Shown: piece by piece, positions 32,881 to 43,709 of the stretch
Position numbering within the stretch: the first letter of the stretch is position 1
Layout: each line of letters opens with the position of its first letter
From: Leptodontidium sp. MPI-SDFR-AT-0119
Lineage: Eukaryota; Ascomycota; Leotiomycetes; Helotiales; Leptodontidiaceae
Reading direction: 5' to 3'
NCBI GenBank assembly: GCA_020726505.1
Contig: JAHLEZ010000035.1
Span: 62,001 to 126,000, forward strand
DNA length: 64,000 bases
Position numbers and translations under genes: made by a program
The notes under the pieces: model-generated
What the model saw: the letters and a program-made list of their open reading frames with translations, nothing else
Told to the model about the DNA's origin: nothing
Database searches by the model: none

Positions 32881-33690
32881 AATAATTAGTTACAGAATTA
32901 ATACCTTTGTTTACACTTAAATTACGCGAGATCTCAAGTACTAGACTTAGGGATTCTTAATCCGCCATGGCGATATATTATAACCCGTGTCAAGGTGATA
33001 TAATAGGACCTGGCGCTATATCAGGGGTGGCGAGTTCAGCGAGAGTGGCGCTGTATTCCAAATTATACGGTAGTCACTTTTTCGACTACTCTAGAGTAGA
33101 ACTAGAGTAGTTATTTTTGACTACTCTAGAGTAGTAGAGTAGTAGAGTTATTTTAAAAGAACGTTTAAATTTTAATATAAATATTAAATTATTATTATAA
33201 ACTAAGCTACTAGTAATAATAATTAATAAAAATAATTTACTGTCGGTGTAGTACCGGTTCATATACCACGTACCACGTAATATATCGATATATTAGTATG
33301 GCGACAGAGTAAACAATGTATAGTTGAAAAATCTGTGTATTTTCTAAGAGAGTGCGAGGAGAGCCAGACTATATACTAGGAAACCCCACCGAATGTGCTC
33401 CGAAACCATTCTGGCTAGGCTGACCCTTGACTTTGACCCGCACCCCCTTTTCCAGCCTAAAGTATGCTCTAAAGGTTTAAACGAGATAAGCCGCGATAAA
33501 GCTACTTTAGGTAAAGCTCCCGCGTATTAGTCTTATTTAGGTTAGATTTTAGTCCTATGATTACTACTCGAGTACTACTCTAGAGTAGTAGAGTAGAGTA
33601 GAGTAGAGTTAGAGTAGTATAATATTTATACTAGAGTAGAGTAGAGTAGCGCTCACTACTCTACTCTACTCTACTCATTTGTCACACTGT

Positions 33691-33860
33691 GTACAGATTT
33701 ATAGAGTATGAACTGGAGTTCAAAGGCGCCAGCGGCGGACGTAACACCCTATCCATTCCTTTACCATACCTAATAAAGGAAAGAGACAGAGGTGTCAATC
33801 ATCATGTGAGAGGTCCCGTGACTCACACTGAGTGTCAAAACAGTCCACCATATTCTAACA
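33691..33860 (-). repeat. Right part of the split LTR-like remnant
   Basis: On the minus strand it begins at 33860 with TGTTAGAATATGGTGGACTG, followed by TTTTGACACTCAGTGTGAGT and CACGGG, then CTCTATAAATCTGTAC at the insertion point. The first 50 bases resemble the start of the sequence at 50998 on the same strand. No internal retrotransposon genes are next to it. Confidence 0.4.
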
Positions 33861-34169
33861 GTGTGTGTCAGCATGAAATTTGCCTGAGGTTCTCGAATAT
33901 GTGGCATCTAGCCCTTATGTAAGCTATGCTAGATATAAGCCCCTTCTGGTATTTTCTTCATAGAATATTTCTGCGCAAAATCATCGACTTGCGTATGGTC
34001 CGCGTAACATTGGGGGGCTGAATTATTGGTCATGTGCTCTTTGACAAGAGGGATCCAAAATTACTTCTAGCAGGAACTCTGCAAGGGAGCAAAAACGGAT
34101 CCCCGGGCATGGTCTGGTAAGGAAACTGTAGCTGGGGCACACAGGAGGCACAATGGGCTCTACATTACA

Positions 34170-34290
34170 GTGCTCAGGCTCTGCTCAAGGACGCTCACCC
34201 TCAGCTCATGTTAAAGTAGCAGCTGCTCACGTCCGGAGACTAAAACGGAACCGGCGAGGATGAGATTAGAGTCTGACTTTTCTGGTAGTG
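34170..34290 (+). repeat. Second copy of the 12-kb dispersed repeat
   Basis: Shares with 12055..12185 the ordered pieces TGCTCAGG, CAGCTCA, GTTAAAG, GCAGCTGCTCACGTCC, then CTAAA.CGGAAC and CTGACTTTT. The two copies differ by scattered substitutions and small gaps. It ends about 40 bases before the hAT element. Confidence 0.65.
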
Positions 34291-34332
34291 ACACATTTTG
34301 ACTTCGATGCGCCGCCTTAGTTCGCTAACAGC

Positions 34333-37305
34333 CAGAGTGGCCATTAAGCCAGTCAGTCAGTCATCAGCTGAGCCATTTCTTTAACTGACTGACTTACTAC
34401 CTGTTTCACGACTGATTGACTTAATTGGTGAGCTGATCAGCGGCTGATAAGCTAAACGTAAAGTGAGGGCATTCATAGATTTAATAGTACAGCATTCCAG
34501 TACTTTCCCATACAAATTGCACCTCTTCGCTGCCAGTTTTTGAGGCACTCTTGGTGCCACAGCATCTTCCCCGACAGCTGAGAACTATAGGGAGTGGTCT
34601 GTTTAGCGCAAGAAGAGAAGACTCTCTCACACTCAGAGCTTATAGCGGGGATACATAGAAAATCGAAGGCTATCTTTGCAAGCTGTGGCTACTGGGCCTC
34701 CCGAGCTAGCCAATACTCTATTAATGGAATATCTGTTGGTGGCTCTTCAAGATACAACGCTAGTTGATCTTTCCGGCTTGATGCTCGTGGAGCTCGTGAC
34801 GTAGAAGTCATAGGTGGTGCTAATTGCTCAAGCATTGTAGCTTTATACGACTTGGGAGCTTCAACTTCTGGTGTTTTTTCTGTCCGAACCACCACTTCTG
34901 ACTTATACTCTGCCTCCCAAAGCCGACGTAGACTTGCCTTCCTATCCTTGACGAATCGAGCATTATTCCCAGTCTAATGCTGCTCAAAATAGGCCTATTT
35001 CCACCGCGGATGGAGTACTAATGATGCCATCCAGGCAATGGACGCATCTGTTTTGCTGTAGTATTCTTGTGTCTTATTCTATGCCAGCGTAATCGAGCTT
35101 TGGATTCCAGGGTGGTCGTTGAATCGGCCGTTTTTTGCTTGACGTTCTAACTCCTCAAAGTGTGTAAGAAGGTGCTCAAAAACAGGTAATAGCTCCCATA
35201 ACGCGCCATGGGATGAGGACGTGATATTATCTTGGTCTGGGTTGCCTTCCATATCTTTGGTAAGCCGAAAAAGAGGTTCTAATTGATCTGCCATTAACTT
35301 GAGAGCGTGCCATTCGTCGTCGGAGATATAGTCGTTAATATGAGTCTCCAAATCAAAGGGTTCTTTAGAAACTCTCAATTTAATAGCATATGTGTCAATT
35401 GCGTCGCGGAGAGCTAAAGCGCGCACAATCATCGAATATGAGGAGTTCCAGCGTATGCCCCCATCGAGTATAACCTTCCATCTCTTCCCCGCGGCTTTGC
35501 CTGTATTTAGATCAGTTTGCAGATCACGAAATAGGTCAGATCGCTTTCTGGAGGCCATTATATGCGCCATGAGATTGTGTAGCTTTCCAAGCTCGCCGCG
35601 GCGTCTCCAAAGAGCTCGTTTCTCGTCCGGTCTAGCTCTCTTAAATTCAGCTTCAAAGGTTGAGCAATCTTGACCGAATAGATATTGCTCTGCAATCAAG
35701 TTGAGGATGTGACCGATATAGCGAAGTCGTCTCTTTTTCGGGTCGAATTTCAACGCCTTTGCAAGCTCCATAAGTGTTGTATCATTATTTGGCGCGTTGT
35801 CAAGTACAAACCAACCAAGGTTTGACTCGTTGATTCCGAATCGAGTGAGGAGTGGGAGAAGGACTGCGCACTGTTCTATTAAATCGTTAGCAAAGAGGAA
35901 ACTGTGTAGACAAAGCTAGCATACCAACACCGGTTTTGCCATGGTTTGGAAGCTCTGGTAGCCTAATTAACCGTGTAACGTTCTGATTTCTATGATTGAC
36001 GAAGTGAATAATACATCCAAGAACGCTGATCTTCTCTCTCTTTGATCCCCATCCGTCAAAAGATATAGAGATCTTTGACTTAGCGGCAGCGATCTCTGCA
36101 ATGATCTCCGGTTCAAAGTATGCAAACATGTCGTCGATCTAGTGGCCAACAGTTGTATGGGAGGATGGCAACGCGTTTGTAATCTGCGAATTGGCAATCT
36201 TAAAGAGACGTTGAAGGCGTAGAGAGGCTGCCTTTCGGTGCTTGACGTCGTCCATAATCACCTATTCAAGGTACGCGTTCTTGAATTCAAGCTGTCGGAA
36301 TGGAATCACTTTCTCGTAGCTATCCCTAATAAGGCCAGAGGCTTGCGCAGTAGGCTCATCTGTAGAAGTTAATCTCCAGGTATCGCCGCCTTCGTCGAGG
36401 AAGTGGTGTTGTAACAAGTGTCTCTCTGCGTTCTTAAGGCTATTGCTATTGAATATATGCTCCTTGTGCTTAGAAAATCGGGTATCGTGATGACCTGTTA
36501 AATGTTAATATAGCTTAATAAAGAATATCACAACTTACAGTGTTTACAAGCCCAAAGTAGAGGTTTCTTGTGATGGGCATTGTTAACTAACGCGTATCCA
36601 ATACGCTAAACCCAAGCCGTCCGAGTCCTCTTTGATGCCGGCGCAAGCACCTTCCCCTGGGGTAAATTCGCCACTATTACTGGCCGATCATCGAACAACG
36701 GCTGACCATTTGCATATGGCGAGTAATTAGAAGCTCGTAGCGTAGGCTCTGGAAGATTTGGGTTGTAGAGATCGTTATATATAGGGACAGGGCGTTGGCA
36801 GATATCTCTCGTTATTAGTGCCGCAGAAGGAACTGTTTGGCCAGCCATCATACGGCCAAAAACAGAAGGTAAAGAGCTCGCAGATAGAGCACCAGATGCT
36901 TGAGACGCAACGTCGTCGATATCGATAGGAGAGGTAAAGCGAGACATGATTTGATGGAGTTATTAGGTGTAAAGAGCGAGTTAGTAATGCCTTGAGGATG
37001 CCACTCAAGAGATTTCAGTATTCTGCCGCGTTCTACCGCTTATTTTGGGCCAATTAGAGGCTGTGGAAGTAGGTTTTTCCGGCCCGGGGCAACCGAGAAC
37101 ACCAAATCCTGTACTAAAACCGCATTATCCCCTACACAAAACTCACTCCAAAATCACTAAATTTTAATGCGCTAGCTTATAAGCCGTTATTAAGCTGAGT
37201 ATATTTCAACTGATTGACTTAATACGAATTCTTAACTGACTGACTTAGGTCAAAGGCGCAGCTGACTTGCGAGCTTAAAAGCTGGCTGACTTATTGGCCA
37301 CACTG
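34333..37305 (-). mobile_element. hAT transposon with perfect 8-bp target duplication
   Basis: The element is 2973 bp long. Left end CAGAGTGGCCATTAAGCCAG; the right end reads, on the opposite strand, CAGTGTGGCCAATAAGTCAG. Both flanks carry CTAACAGC (34325..34332 and 37306..37313), a perfect 8-bp duplication, the hallmark of the hAT superfamily. Subterminal regions hold repeated GACTGACTTA-type motifs on both sides. The single gene lies on the minus strand (34473..36947). The exact duplication shows a clean insertion that has not been rearranged since. Confidence 0.95.
34473..36947 (-). pseudogene. hAT transposase with BED finger and hATC domain, seven TAG stops
   Basis: Start MSRFTSPIDIDDVASQASGA at 36947. 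Exon junctions are visible at about 36539 (GTAAGT..AACAG, giving a complete WACKHC..HH BED-type finger) and about 35929 (GTATGC..AATAG). The catalytic core includes ISISFDGWGSKREKISVLG, GWFVLDNAPNNDTTLMELAK, RLRYIGHILNLIAEQYLFG and GGIRWNSSYSMI. The C-terminal dimerisation block reads LAKIAFDFLCIPAISSECER then VFSSC. Stops all read TAG, at 36606, 36262, 36139, 35079, 34995, 34974 and 34689 (first base on the plus strand), where Trp usually fits (RWK*AYFEQH*). No TAA or TGA and no frameshift was seen. This is a recent, full-length copy killed by C-to-T changes. Confidence 0.9.
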
Positions 37306-37681
37306 CTAACAGCTACAATCACCTGAAAGGATCTACAGGCAAATCGCAGTATAGAAGAACGCCGTGCGGCAGGATGAGAAAGAGATAGAAACTAGTCCTC
37401 AAACTAAAACGTGCTAAGGGAAAGATTAAGGCAAGAATTTCGATATGCCAAACCATAAACTCACAAACTAGACAACGGAGGACCGGACCCAACGAACGAT
37501 GGAGGAAGAAAAACAAATAGCATAATCAGCTCTGGATGAACCGCTCTTGGGTATTCCTGGCCTTCCATGTGCTGATAAAGAGCAGATCGATCCAGGTTTG
37601 CAATGCAACAGTTTCCTTGACAGTCCAATAAATACCTTTGGTACTGACAGTAATAGTCGCTTGCAAACACCGTACTGCAAG

Positions 37682-38680
37682 TCAACTCCGACCAACCCAC
37701 TTCTTGAAAATACCGACAGGCGAAAGAATTGGTAGCATTGCTCCAATCCCGCCCATACCAAACGCCCCCTTCTTTTTTTCGAGAACCCACTTCTCCTCCC
37801 TTTTCACCCGATTATAACGCACAAAGTCCAGCCTCACTTTCGGCATCGTCCACTCACTCGGGTACATAACCCTCTCATCCTTCAACTTCTGCACCACCTC
37901 CCCAAGTCTCGCCCTTGCATCCACCCCATCCAAACTCAAGATATCCGTTCCAGCTCTCGCCATCTCCGCATTATCACCCCAATCAGACCAGATGCAAGCA
38001 TATCCGCCCGTTGGCCTCTTCTTCACTTCCTCCATATCGACCCATGTGAATTCAGGCCGCATATTATCAGGTACTCTGCCGATCTCGCGCCACATCGCCC
38101 AAGGACGCATACTCCAGTGACTATTCAGACTCACTACATGCACCACCTCTACATGGCCCAGCAGGCGAACTAGTTCTCCAACGGGCATCATAAGGCGGGA
38201 GAGGGGTGATATAGGATCAAGCCATTCCCGATCCACAGCAATCTCACGCACCAAGCTGAAATCCGTATTTTCTAGCCCCTTTCCCTCGACCCAGGATCGC
38301 AGCCATGGTGACATGGACTGTGAGGGGTGCGATGGCCCTGCGAGAAATAACGTGTCGATGGCGGGGTTGAAATAACATCGTGACCGGCAGCCTGTTGGTG
38401 TTGGTGATGGTCGTCCGAGGAATACTGAAGGCAGAGAAAGTTCTTTGAGGTGATGGAGGGATTCGTTCCTGGCTTCGTGGCAGACGAACATGATAACTGG
38501 ACTGATGCATGAGGAGCGAGATGTGAGCTCGGGTGATGTCCATCCGATGCGGTGGATTCGGGGGCCTGGGAGACAGAGATACCAGATATACAGTCGGAGT
38601 TCTAATGGAAGGTTATTGAAGCAGTGGAAAGTCGTGAGAGGGGAAGGGCCGTTGGGGAGGATGAATGGAGAGGTATCCAT
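37682..38680 (-). CDS. 2EXR-domain protein
   Basis: Single-exon frame of 332 residues from MDTSPFILPNGPSPLTTFHC. After a short leader comes FHCFNNLPLELRLYIWYLCL, the conserved start of the fungal 2EXR domain (F-x-x-L-P-x-E-L-R-x-x-I-W), followed by SPVIMFVCHEARNESLHHLK and YFNPAIDTLFLAG, which match the rest of the domain (residues about 18-115). The C-terminal half is beta/helical with a basic end (YNRVKREEKWVLEKKKGAFG). 2EXR proteins are abundant in ascomycetes and of unknown biochemical role; some resemble F-box-like adaptors. No membrane segment. The gene starts 200 bp from a 32-base G run. Confidence 0.9.
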   Translation of the reverse strand: MDTSPFILPNGPSPLTTFHCFNNLPLELRLYIWYLCLPGPRIHRIGWTSPELTSRSSCISPVIMFVCHEARNESLHHLKELSLPSVFLGRPSPTPTGCRSRCYFNPAIDTLFLAGPSHPSQSMSPWLRSWVEGKGLENTDFSLVREIAVDREWLDPISPLSRLMMPVGELVRLLGHVEVVHVVSLNSHWSMRPWAMWREIGRVPDNMRPEFTWVDMEEVKKRPTGGYACIWSDWGDNAEMARAGTDILSLDGVDARARLGEVVQKLKDERVMYPSEWTMPKVRLDFVRYNRVKREEKWVLEKKKGAFGMGGIGAMLPILSPVGIFKKWVGRS

Positions 38681-38877
38681 AATCGAAAACGAAAGGGACC
38701 GAAAGTGATGGAAAATACTTCACGATAATTTAGGATGAAAGATTAGAGCAATTTGTTTGAAGGACGCGAAATGAGTATTTTATCTAGAAGTCATATTTCC
38801 ATTAATTTGGTAGCCTGGCATGGCTTTGCGTGGCGTTCAGCTCCCAAGTATTGCCGCCTGGCAGCTAGTGTTGTACG

Positions 38878-38879
<2 letters not shown>

Positions 38880-38911
<32 letters not shown>
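38880..38911. repeat. 32-base G homopolymer
   Basis: Thirty-two consecutive G, followed by C and five more G. On the transcribed side it would be a C run, 200 bp upstream of the 2EXR start. Length may be unreliable in assembly. Confidence 0.9.
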
Positions 38912-40874
38912 CGGGGGCAACACGTGACACTGGACAATTGAAGCAGAATACATCGCATACATCGCAAACCTTGCTGTCCTATCTTCTCTTAAATGCCATG
39001 AGTGACAAGTCGAGCGAGCGGAAGAAACAAAGAATAGTCATGAGAAATGACATGTGAATTTTGGAAGTCCTTCGGTCACTGTTGATACGAACACGGTGAC
39101 TCGCCAAGACTCACGCAACACTACTGGTGGACACATCTCCGCCTCGGTGCAATACTCCGCCACGTACAGTTTTCGTCCCAAACCTCTCAGCTTGCAGCGC
39201 TTACAGCGGAGGAGAAATAATATACAATCCTTTGAAATCAAAAGGATTAAGAGTCTGAACTGTGTGCACTTCGAATCCCACCGGACCCCAATAACATGAC
39301 TTGATTCCATTCAGAACAAAGGCCATGCTCGCTCGCTCGCTTGTCAGTCATTAGTTCGTCTCCAAACCCCATTTATTGACTCTTGCGCAATCTCTAAGCC
39401 TTCTCCTAAACTTTAATTCAAGCCTGTGCACCCTGGGGCGCTCATGCGATGCATTCATTGATGGCAGATATGCACAGATATGCCCCATACCGACATGATT
39501 TCTGGTTCGCGTGCTCGTAGAGGAAAAGGTCCGCCATGGTGACCATGTGCGGAATGATCTCTCGGTACAGGGGTTCAGTCCCATCCTTGAGTTCGGGACT
39601 GGCCTACCGTTGGAGCTTAACTCGATTAAGGATTTGAACGGTCCAATGGAATCTCACTTCCCCCCTGCATCCCGCCTTTTCAGCCTCTCGACCCCCAAAT
39701 CCCCCCTGACTTCGAGCTCTGAAAGTATCAATGTGGGAATTTCATGGATTCTGATACTGCTCCATCGACACGTTCTGCCATTAGTCAGTGGATAGCGCGG
39801 AGAAGAATCGTTGTCGAACTTTAAGCAAAGAGCTAGCGGACCCTCATTATCATCCGGGCGCGTGGGAAAAAGACCCACGAAAGTGGCTTTGTGAACTCCC
39901 TTTGGATCGCCAGCATATCAATTCTTCGGGTTCTTCCGAAGTGGTTGTTATTTTGAGTCTAAGAGGAGGAGAGGACACACGAGTTGGGGTTTCGACAGCT
40001 CGTGTTCCCTCGTGATGGACAGATGCACGTAAATAATAGGCCGGAAATAACACCGTTTGAGCTGCAGTCTGCAGTCCCCCCTGTGTAAACGTGGCTTGGA
40101 GCGCGCTAGAAGCGAATAAAGTGCGCGGGAGAAGATTCACCCCATGCAGAGCCAATATTGAGTCGGTGAAACCTTGAGATCTGCTCCGTACAGCACAACT
40201 GGGGGTCTTCTTGAATGAAGGCTTGAGCGAAGCTTGGAACTGATACGATATCTCCCTCGCTTAGCCCCATATCCACGTGACAGGACCCCTGAACTCAAAA
40301 AGGAGAAAACTGCATAGTGTATGGGAAGCAGGAAATGCGACTTCGAGGAATGCTATCACTGGTATCATCTAATCGACGAAGCTTTATCTCATCGATCGGA
40401 AGAAACCTTGATGTTTACAGGATAAATCACTTACCAAGTATGCCCTCCAACAGTGACAAATCCTGACATTGCTCGCTTACTTAATTGCTAAAAGTGGAGG
40501 TTCTAGAATCCCCTGGTCTCTACCTGCAGGCCAAGGATAACCAAGGAAGCAGGCTAGGTACATGGATTACTCACATGCATGTACCGCTCTCCTTTTGGTG
40601 GAACGGGGTTCCCGACTTTTCTCACAATTCCGCTGACTCCCCAGTTCTACCATGAAAGTATCCAATCACGCTGTGTATTTCGATCCAGCGGCGCTAAGGA
40701 TCTGGAATAACGTTGTTCAGCATTTGTTCACCCTTACATGAGCTTCAAGATCTTCTTCGAAAATTAAACTTCATATACGGAAGAGGGACCTCGATACTTC
40801 TGTCAGCTCTTGAGATATTGAACGTGGCTGCGTTTAAAAGTTGGCATCAATAAACAACCCGCACACTAAAGTTT
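38912..40874. other. Gene-free stretch of about 2 kb
   Basis: Open frames at 39000-40155 overlap on both strands and begin at GTG/TTG or lack family features. No RNA gene or repeat seen. Confidence 0.5.
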
Positions 40875-42894
40875 ATGCCCATCATGGTCAACGAGGGTAC
40901 TTCAAAGTCGAGGAAGTCAAGTCCATCAAATCGAACTAAACCCAAGGGAAATGACCTACAGGTACGTACCCAACCCATACTTCATTTCGAATGAATCATC
41001 ATCCCAATCTTTTAGTCATGGAAGGCAAACTGACACCAACGTTTCGCAACAGACTCCTATAATCAGCAAACCAAGTGTCCCAAAAGCAAAAAAGCCACAA
41101 CCACCTTGCAATGAATTTCGTTTTGTCAACCAGCTGGGGACGAGGGATCAAGACGAGGAAGCAAAAAGCGAAGTCAAGTCACACGTGATGCGTCGAGTGT
41201 GGAAAAAGCACAAGGACTCACAAGCAAAATGGATCAAACGACTACCACCACTGCGATCAAAAGAACCAGGAACACCAAACAGTGATGTCACATCTGAAGC
41301 ATCGTCCTTTGGATCCCCTGAGCCACAATCCCGATACAGTGTTTCCTCAAGCCACCATCCCACGCCTCGTAGCTCTGGGACGCCATCGGTAGAGGGTACC
41401 GAGAATTTACTCAGCATACAGAGGGAGGACTCGGTAGATCATTCGAGCATTCCGATCCCGTCGGGCTACGCACATGTCTCTCCTCGGTTAGCTGCATATG
41501 TCTTCGGCAGCGATTGCGACCCGTTCGGCACATTTCCCATTCCACTCACGCCAAGGTTACATGAGCTTATTCATCTAGGTAAGCAACCTCAAAGGGGAAG
41601 ATCAATAATAAATATTGCACCTCAAGAAGAACTACCAGAACTTTCTGCTAACTTTTCATTTTGGAATAGACGCTCAAGATCCTGTGCGCACCTCAGTTCA
41701 TGAGGACAGCCTTGACACTTTCTCCTCATGTGCGGGGACCAATGCAGCGTTGCTCTACATCACCCTATCATGGCTAGCCGCCCGTGCCGGAGATTCTTCG
41801 GCTCCTGAGAATTTCGAGAGTTCATTTTACTTACAGAGTTCCGTTTCCGCTATCAACAAAGAGCTGGAAAATGCAGATGAATGCGGACTTTCGGAGGGGA
41901 CCATTGCTGCAGTTGCATGCATGACTAACATGGAGGTAAGGAAGGGATCCCTACCTACTCAGGATATTGAGACTAACCGAAGATAGAACTTGAATGGAGA
42001 AAGATGCAAAGCGATGATACACATGAATGGATTAGAGCAGATGGTCAATCTGAAAGGAGGCCTGCACAACCTCAGCACGGTTCTTCGCCGGCTAATACTC
42101 TGGTATGATCCCTATCCCTCCTGACACGAGACCATCAGTATACTGACTGCTTCAGGACGGATCTACTCAATGCCACCAGCTGGCAATCAACCGCGCGATT
42201 TCCCCACATCGACTTCTCTTACCTCCAGCCCCTATCACACTTCCTCCCCATCTTTGAGCCCAAACCAGTCCTCTCGTTCAACGACTGCCTAATGCGTAAT
42301 CTCATGCAAACCGGCAACGGAACTCTCCTCCCCATCCTCCAAGACGCCCACGAACTCGCGCATTTCCTAGACGTCATCCCACCCAAAGACATCAACTACC
42401 TCAACGAAGCCTCCTACCCCGATCGCGTCTACAGCATTGAACACCACGTCCTAGAACTCCTCGCTCAAAATGATATCATCATTGATGACTCTCCCGCTGG
42501 TATAATTACTCCGCTTCTCCATAGTTTGCTGCTGTACACGTACACCAACCTCCGCCTTACTCCTGTCGGCGGCCAGATTCGACGGACGCTTGTGGGTCGG
42601 TTACGGATGAATCTCGAGGCGACGGAACTCACGGTCCTGAATTGCTCGTTTGCAGCTGAGTTGATGTGGATGCTTTTCCTCGGCGGGACATCAGCTAGTC
42701 AGGGCAGTGAAGATAGGAAATGGTTCAAAGAGCAATTGTGGTGGGTGCTGAACCGTAATTCTGCGCTGGAGTGGACTTGGGAGCAGACGAGTGGTGTACT
42801 GAAGGGTGTGTTGTGGCTTGAAAAAAGCTTCCTGGAGGGATGTCAGACGTTCTGGGTTGAAGCTTTGGATTTGGAATGGGTTGCGAATTTATAG
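40875..42894 (+). CDS. Fungal_trans_2-type transcription regulator without zinc cluster
   Basis: Exons 40875..40961, 41053..41578, 41670..41935, 41987..42102 and 42156..42894 give 577 residues; total length is a multiple of three and all junctions read cleanly (HLDAQDPVRT, RLILWTDLLNATSWQ). The N terminus is MPIMVNEGTSKSRKSSPSNR, then CNEFRFVNQLGTRDQDEEAK and SEVKSHVMRRVWKKHKDSQA, a basic start common in this family. A Ser-rich linker follows, then the regulatory half: YITLSWLAARAG, MIHMNGLEQMVNLKGGL and ELMWMLFLGGTS. That order is characteristic of Fungal_trans_2 (DUF3468) proteins, many of which lack a Zn2Cys6 cluster; none is visible here. A frame starting at 40951 is also open, but the GTACGT..CAACAG intron makes a better model. 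Confidence 0.8.
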
Positions 42895-43709
42895 ATGCTA
42901 GATATGGGACTTTGGATTTTGGAGTTCGGGAGTGGTGAAACTGGCGCGAATATCCTGGGGGTTTGAATTGATGGTAGAAAGAGATAGAGATGTGCTTCTG
43001 CACCTACACATGTTTCAGAATAGACCGAAAACATGACATGTTTATAGTCCACATAGCCTTTTTTATTCATTTTTGATCGCCTCAGTATCCAAACTCGTCA
43101 TTGCAATCTTGCTTGGCATTAACGGCTCTCGTATCGCTGGCGAAGGAATTGATCTCTAGTCCATTCCGTCTTAAATATGCTCACCTAGCTAGACCCTGAC
43201 CCCCTTCTTCGCTATTGCAGATGACCGGAAGGGAGAGAAGATATTTCTGACTTCAAATTCCGATGTTAGACGACGCAGCAAGTTGCTCCTCGAATTAGTA
43301 ACACATTCACATTAACCTGTCTGCATATAGAACCTGCCCAAACATATGATAAACTCTTTTCTTTCGCATACATTCTCATATAAATCCGAACTATCATCCT
43401 ACCATTATTTGACTTTCTTGCTCTCGCAGGCCAGCAAACAATATTGTTTCTAAACTTTCCTTCACATGGTTCCACAACCCAGCGCACCAATGATGGCGTG
43501 CTGATGATCCGCCAGCACGTGCGGCATTACCCCTCACGCTCGTTCCACATCTTCTTCTCGACGCTATCAATGACAACTTAACTCTCAGCATGAACTTAAA
43601 ATATTCAAACTTCCAATTACCCATCTCTTAAACTCACAGAAGAAACTCATCAACCCCCCTACAGTTCTCAAGCAACCTATCTAGTTTCTCACTCCCACCC
43701 CACTTCAAA
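42895..43709. other. Gene-free stretch
   Basis: Intergenic between two plus-strand genes; minus-strand open frames here appear spurious. Ends in a C/A-rich leader to 43710. Confidence 0.6.

Larger units (their letters stand above)
30630..33069 (+). mobile_element. Fot1/pogo-like DNA transposon inserted in the outer element
   Basis: A 2440-bp element with 25-bp perfect terminal inverted repeats (CCGTATAATTTGGAATACAG and on), flanked by TA on both sides (30628..30629 and 33070..33071), as expected for the Tc1/mariner-pogo class. The left end contains a perfect 20-bp palindrome at 30645..30664. On the plus strand, broken pieces of a DDE_1-type transposase are readable: TIRYAARKLCIPRSTFRG, RVISREGGLNLYLGFR, FNRRNTVITFTSDYRKPRP, GSRTVTLKTARSG, YKPLLIFKGK and LLVLDAFAPHKHSKKK. 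Many of the stops between these pieces fall where W or Q is expected. The element is inactive. Confidence 0.85.
30553..33690. mobile_element. Outer inverted-repeat element (ACAGTGTGACAAAT ends), interrupted
   Basis: Perfect 14-bp inverted ends, ACAGTGTGACAAAT at 30553 and its complement ending at 33690, flanked by the 6-bp direct repeat GTACAG (30547..30552 and 33691..33696). If a TA duplication is assumed instead, the ends become imperfect. The subterminal DNA is a GAGTA/TAGAG satellite-like array; a segment of about 55 bases at 30571-30628 recurs almost unchanged at 33562-33615. Without the inner element it would be about 700 bp and noncoding, so it looks like a MITE. 33100-33550 is AT-rich with no gene. 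Confidence 0.75.

Noticed and set aside
39238..39300. tRNA-like TTCGAATCCCACCGG
   Set aside because: Only a B-box-like piece; no A box or cloverleaf partner upstream.
39788..40015. Plus-strand frame with WEKDPRKWLCELPLDR
   Set aside because: Begins at GTG, overlaps another equally long frame on the minus strand and has no family features.
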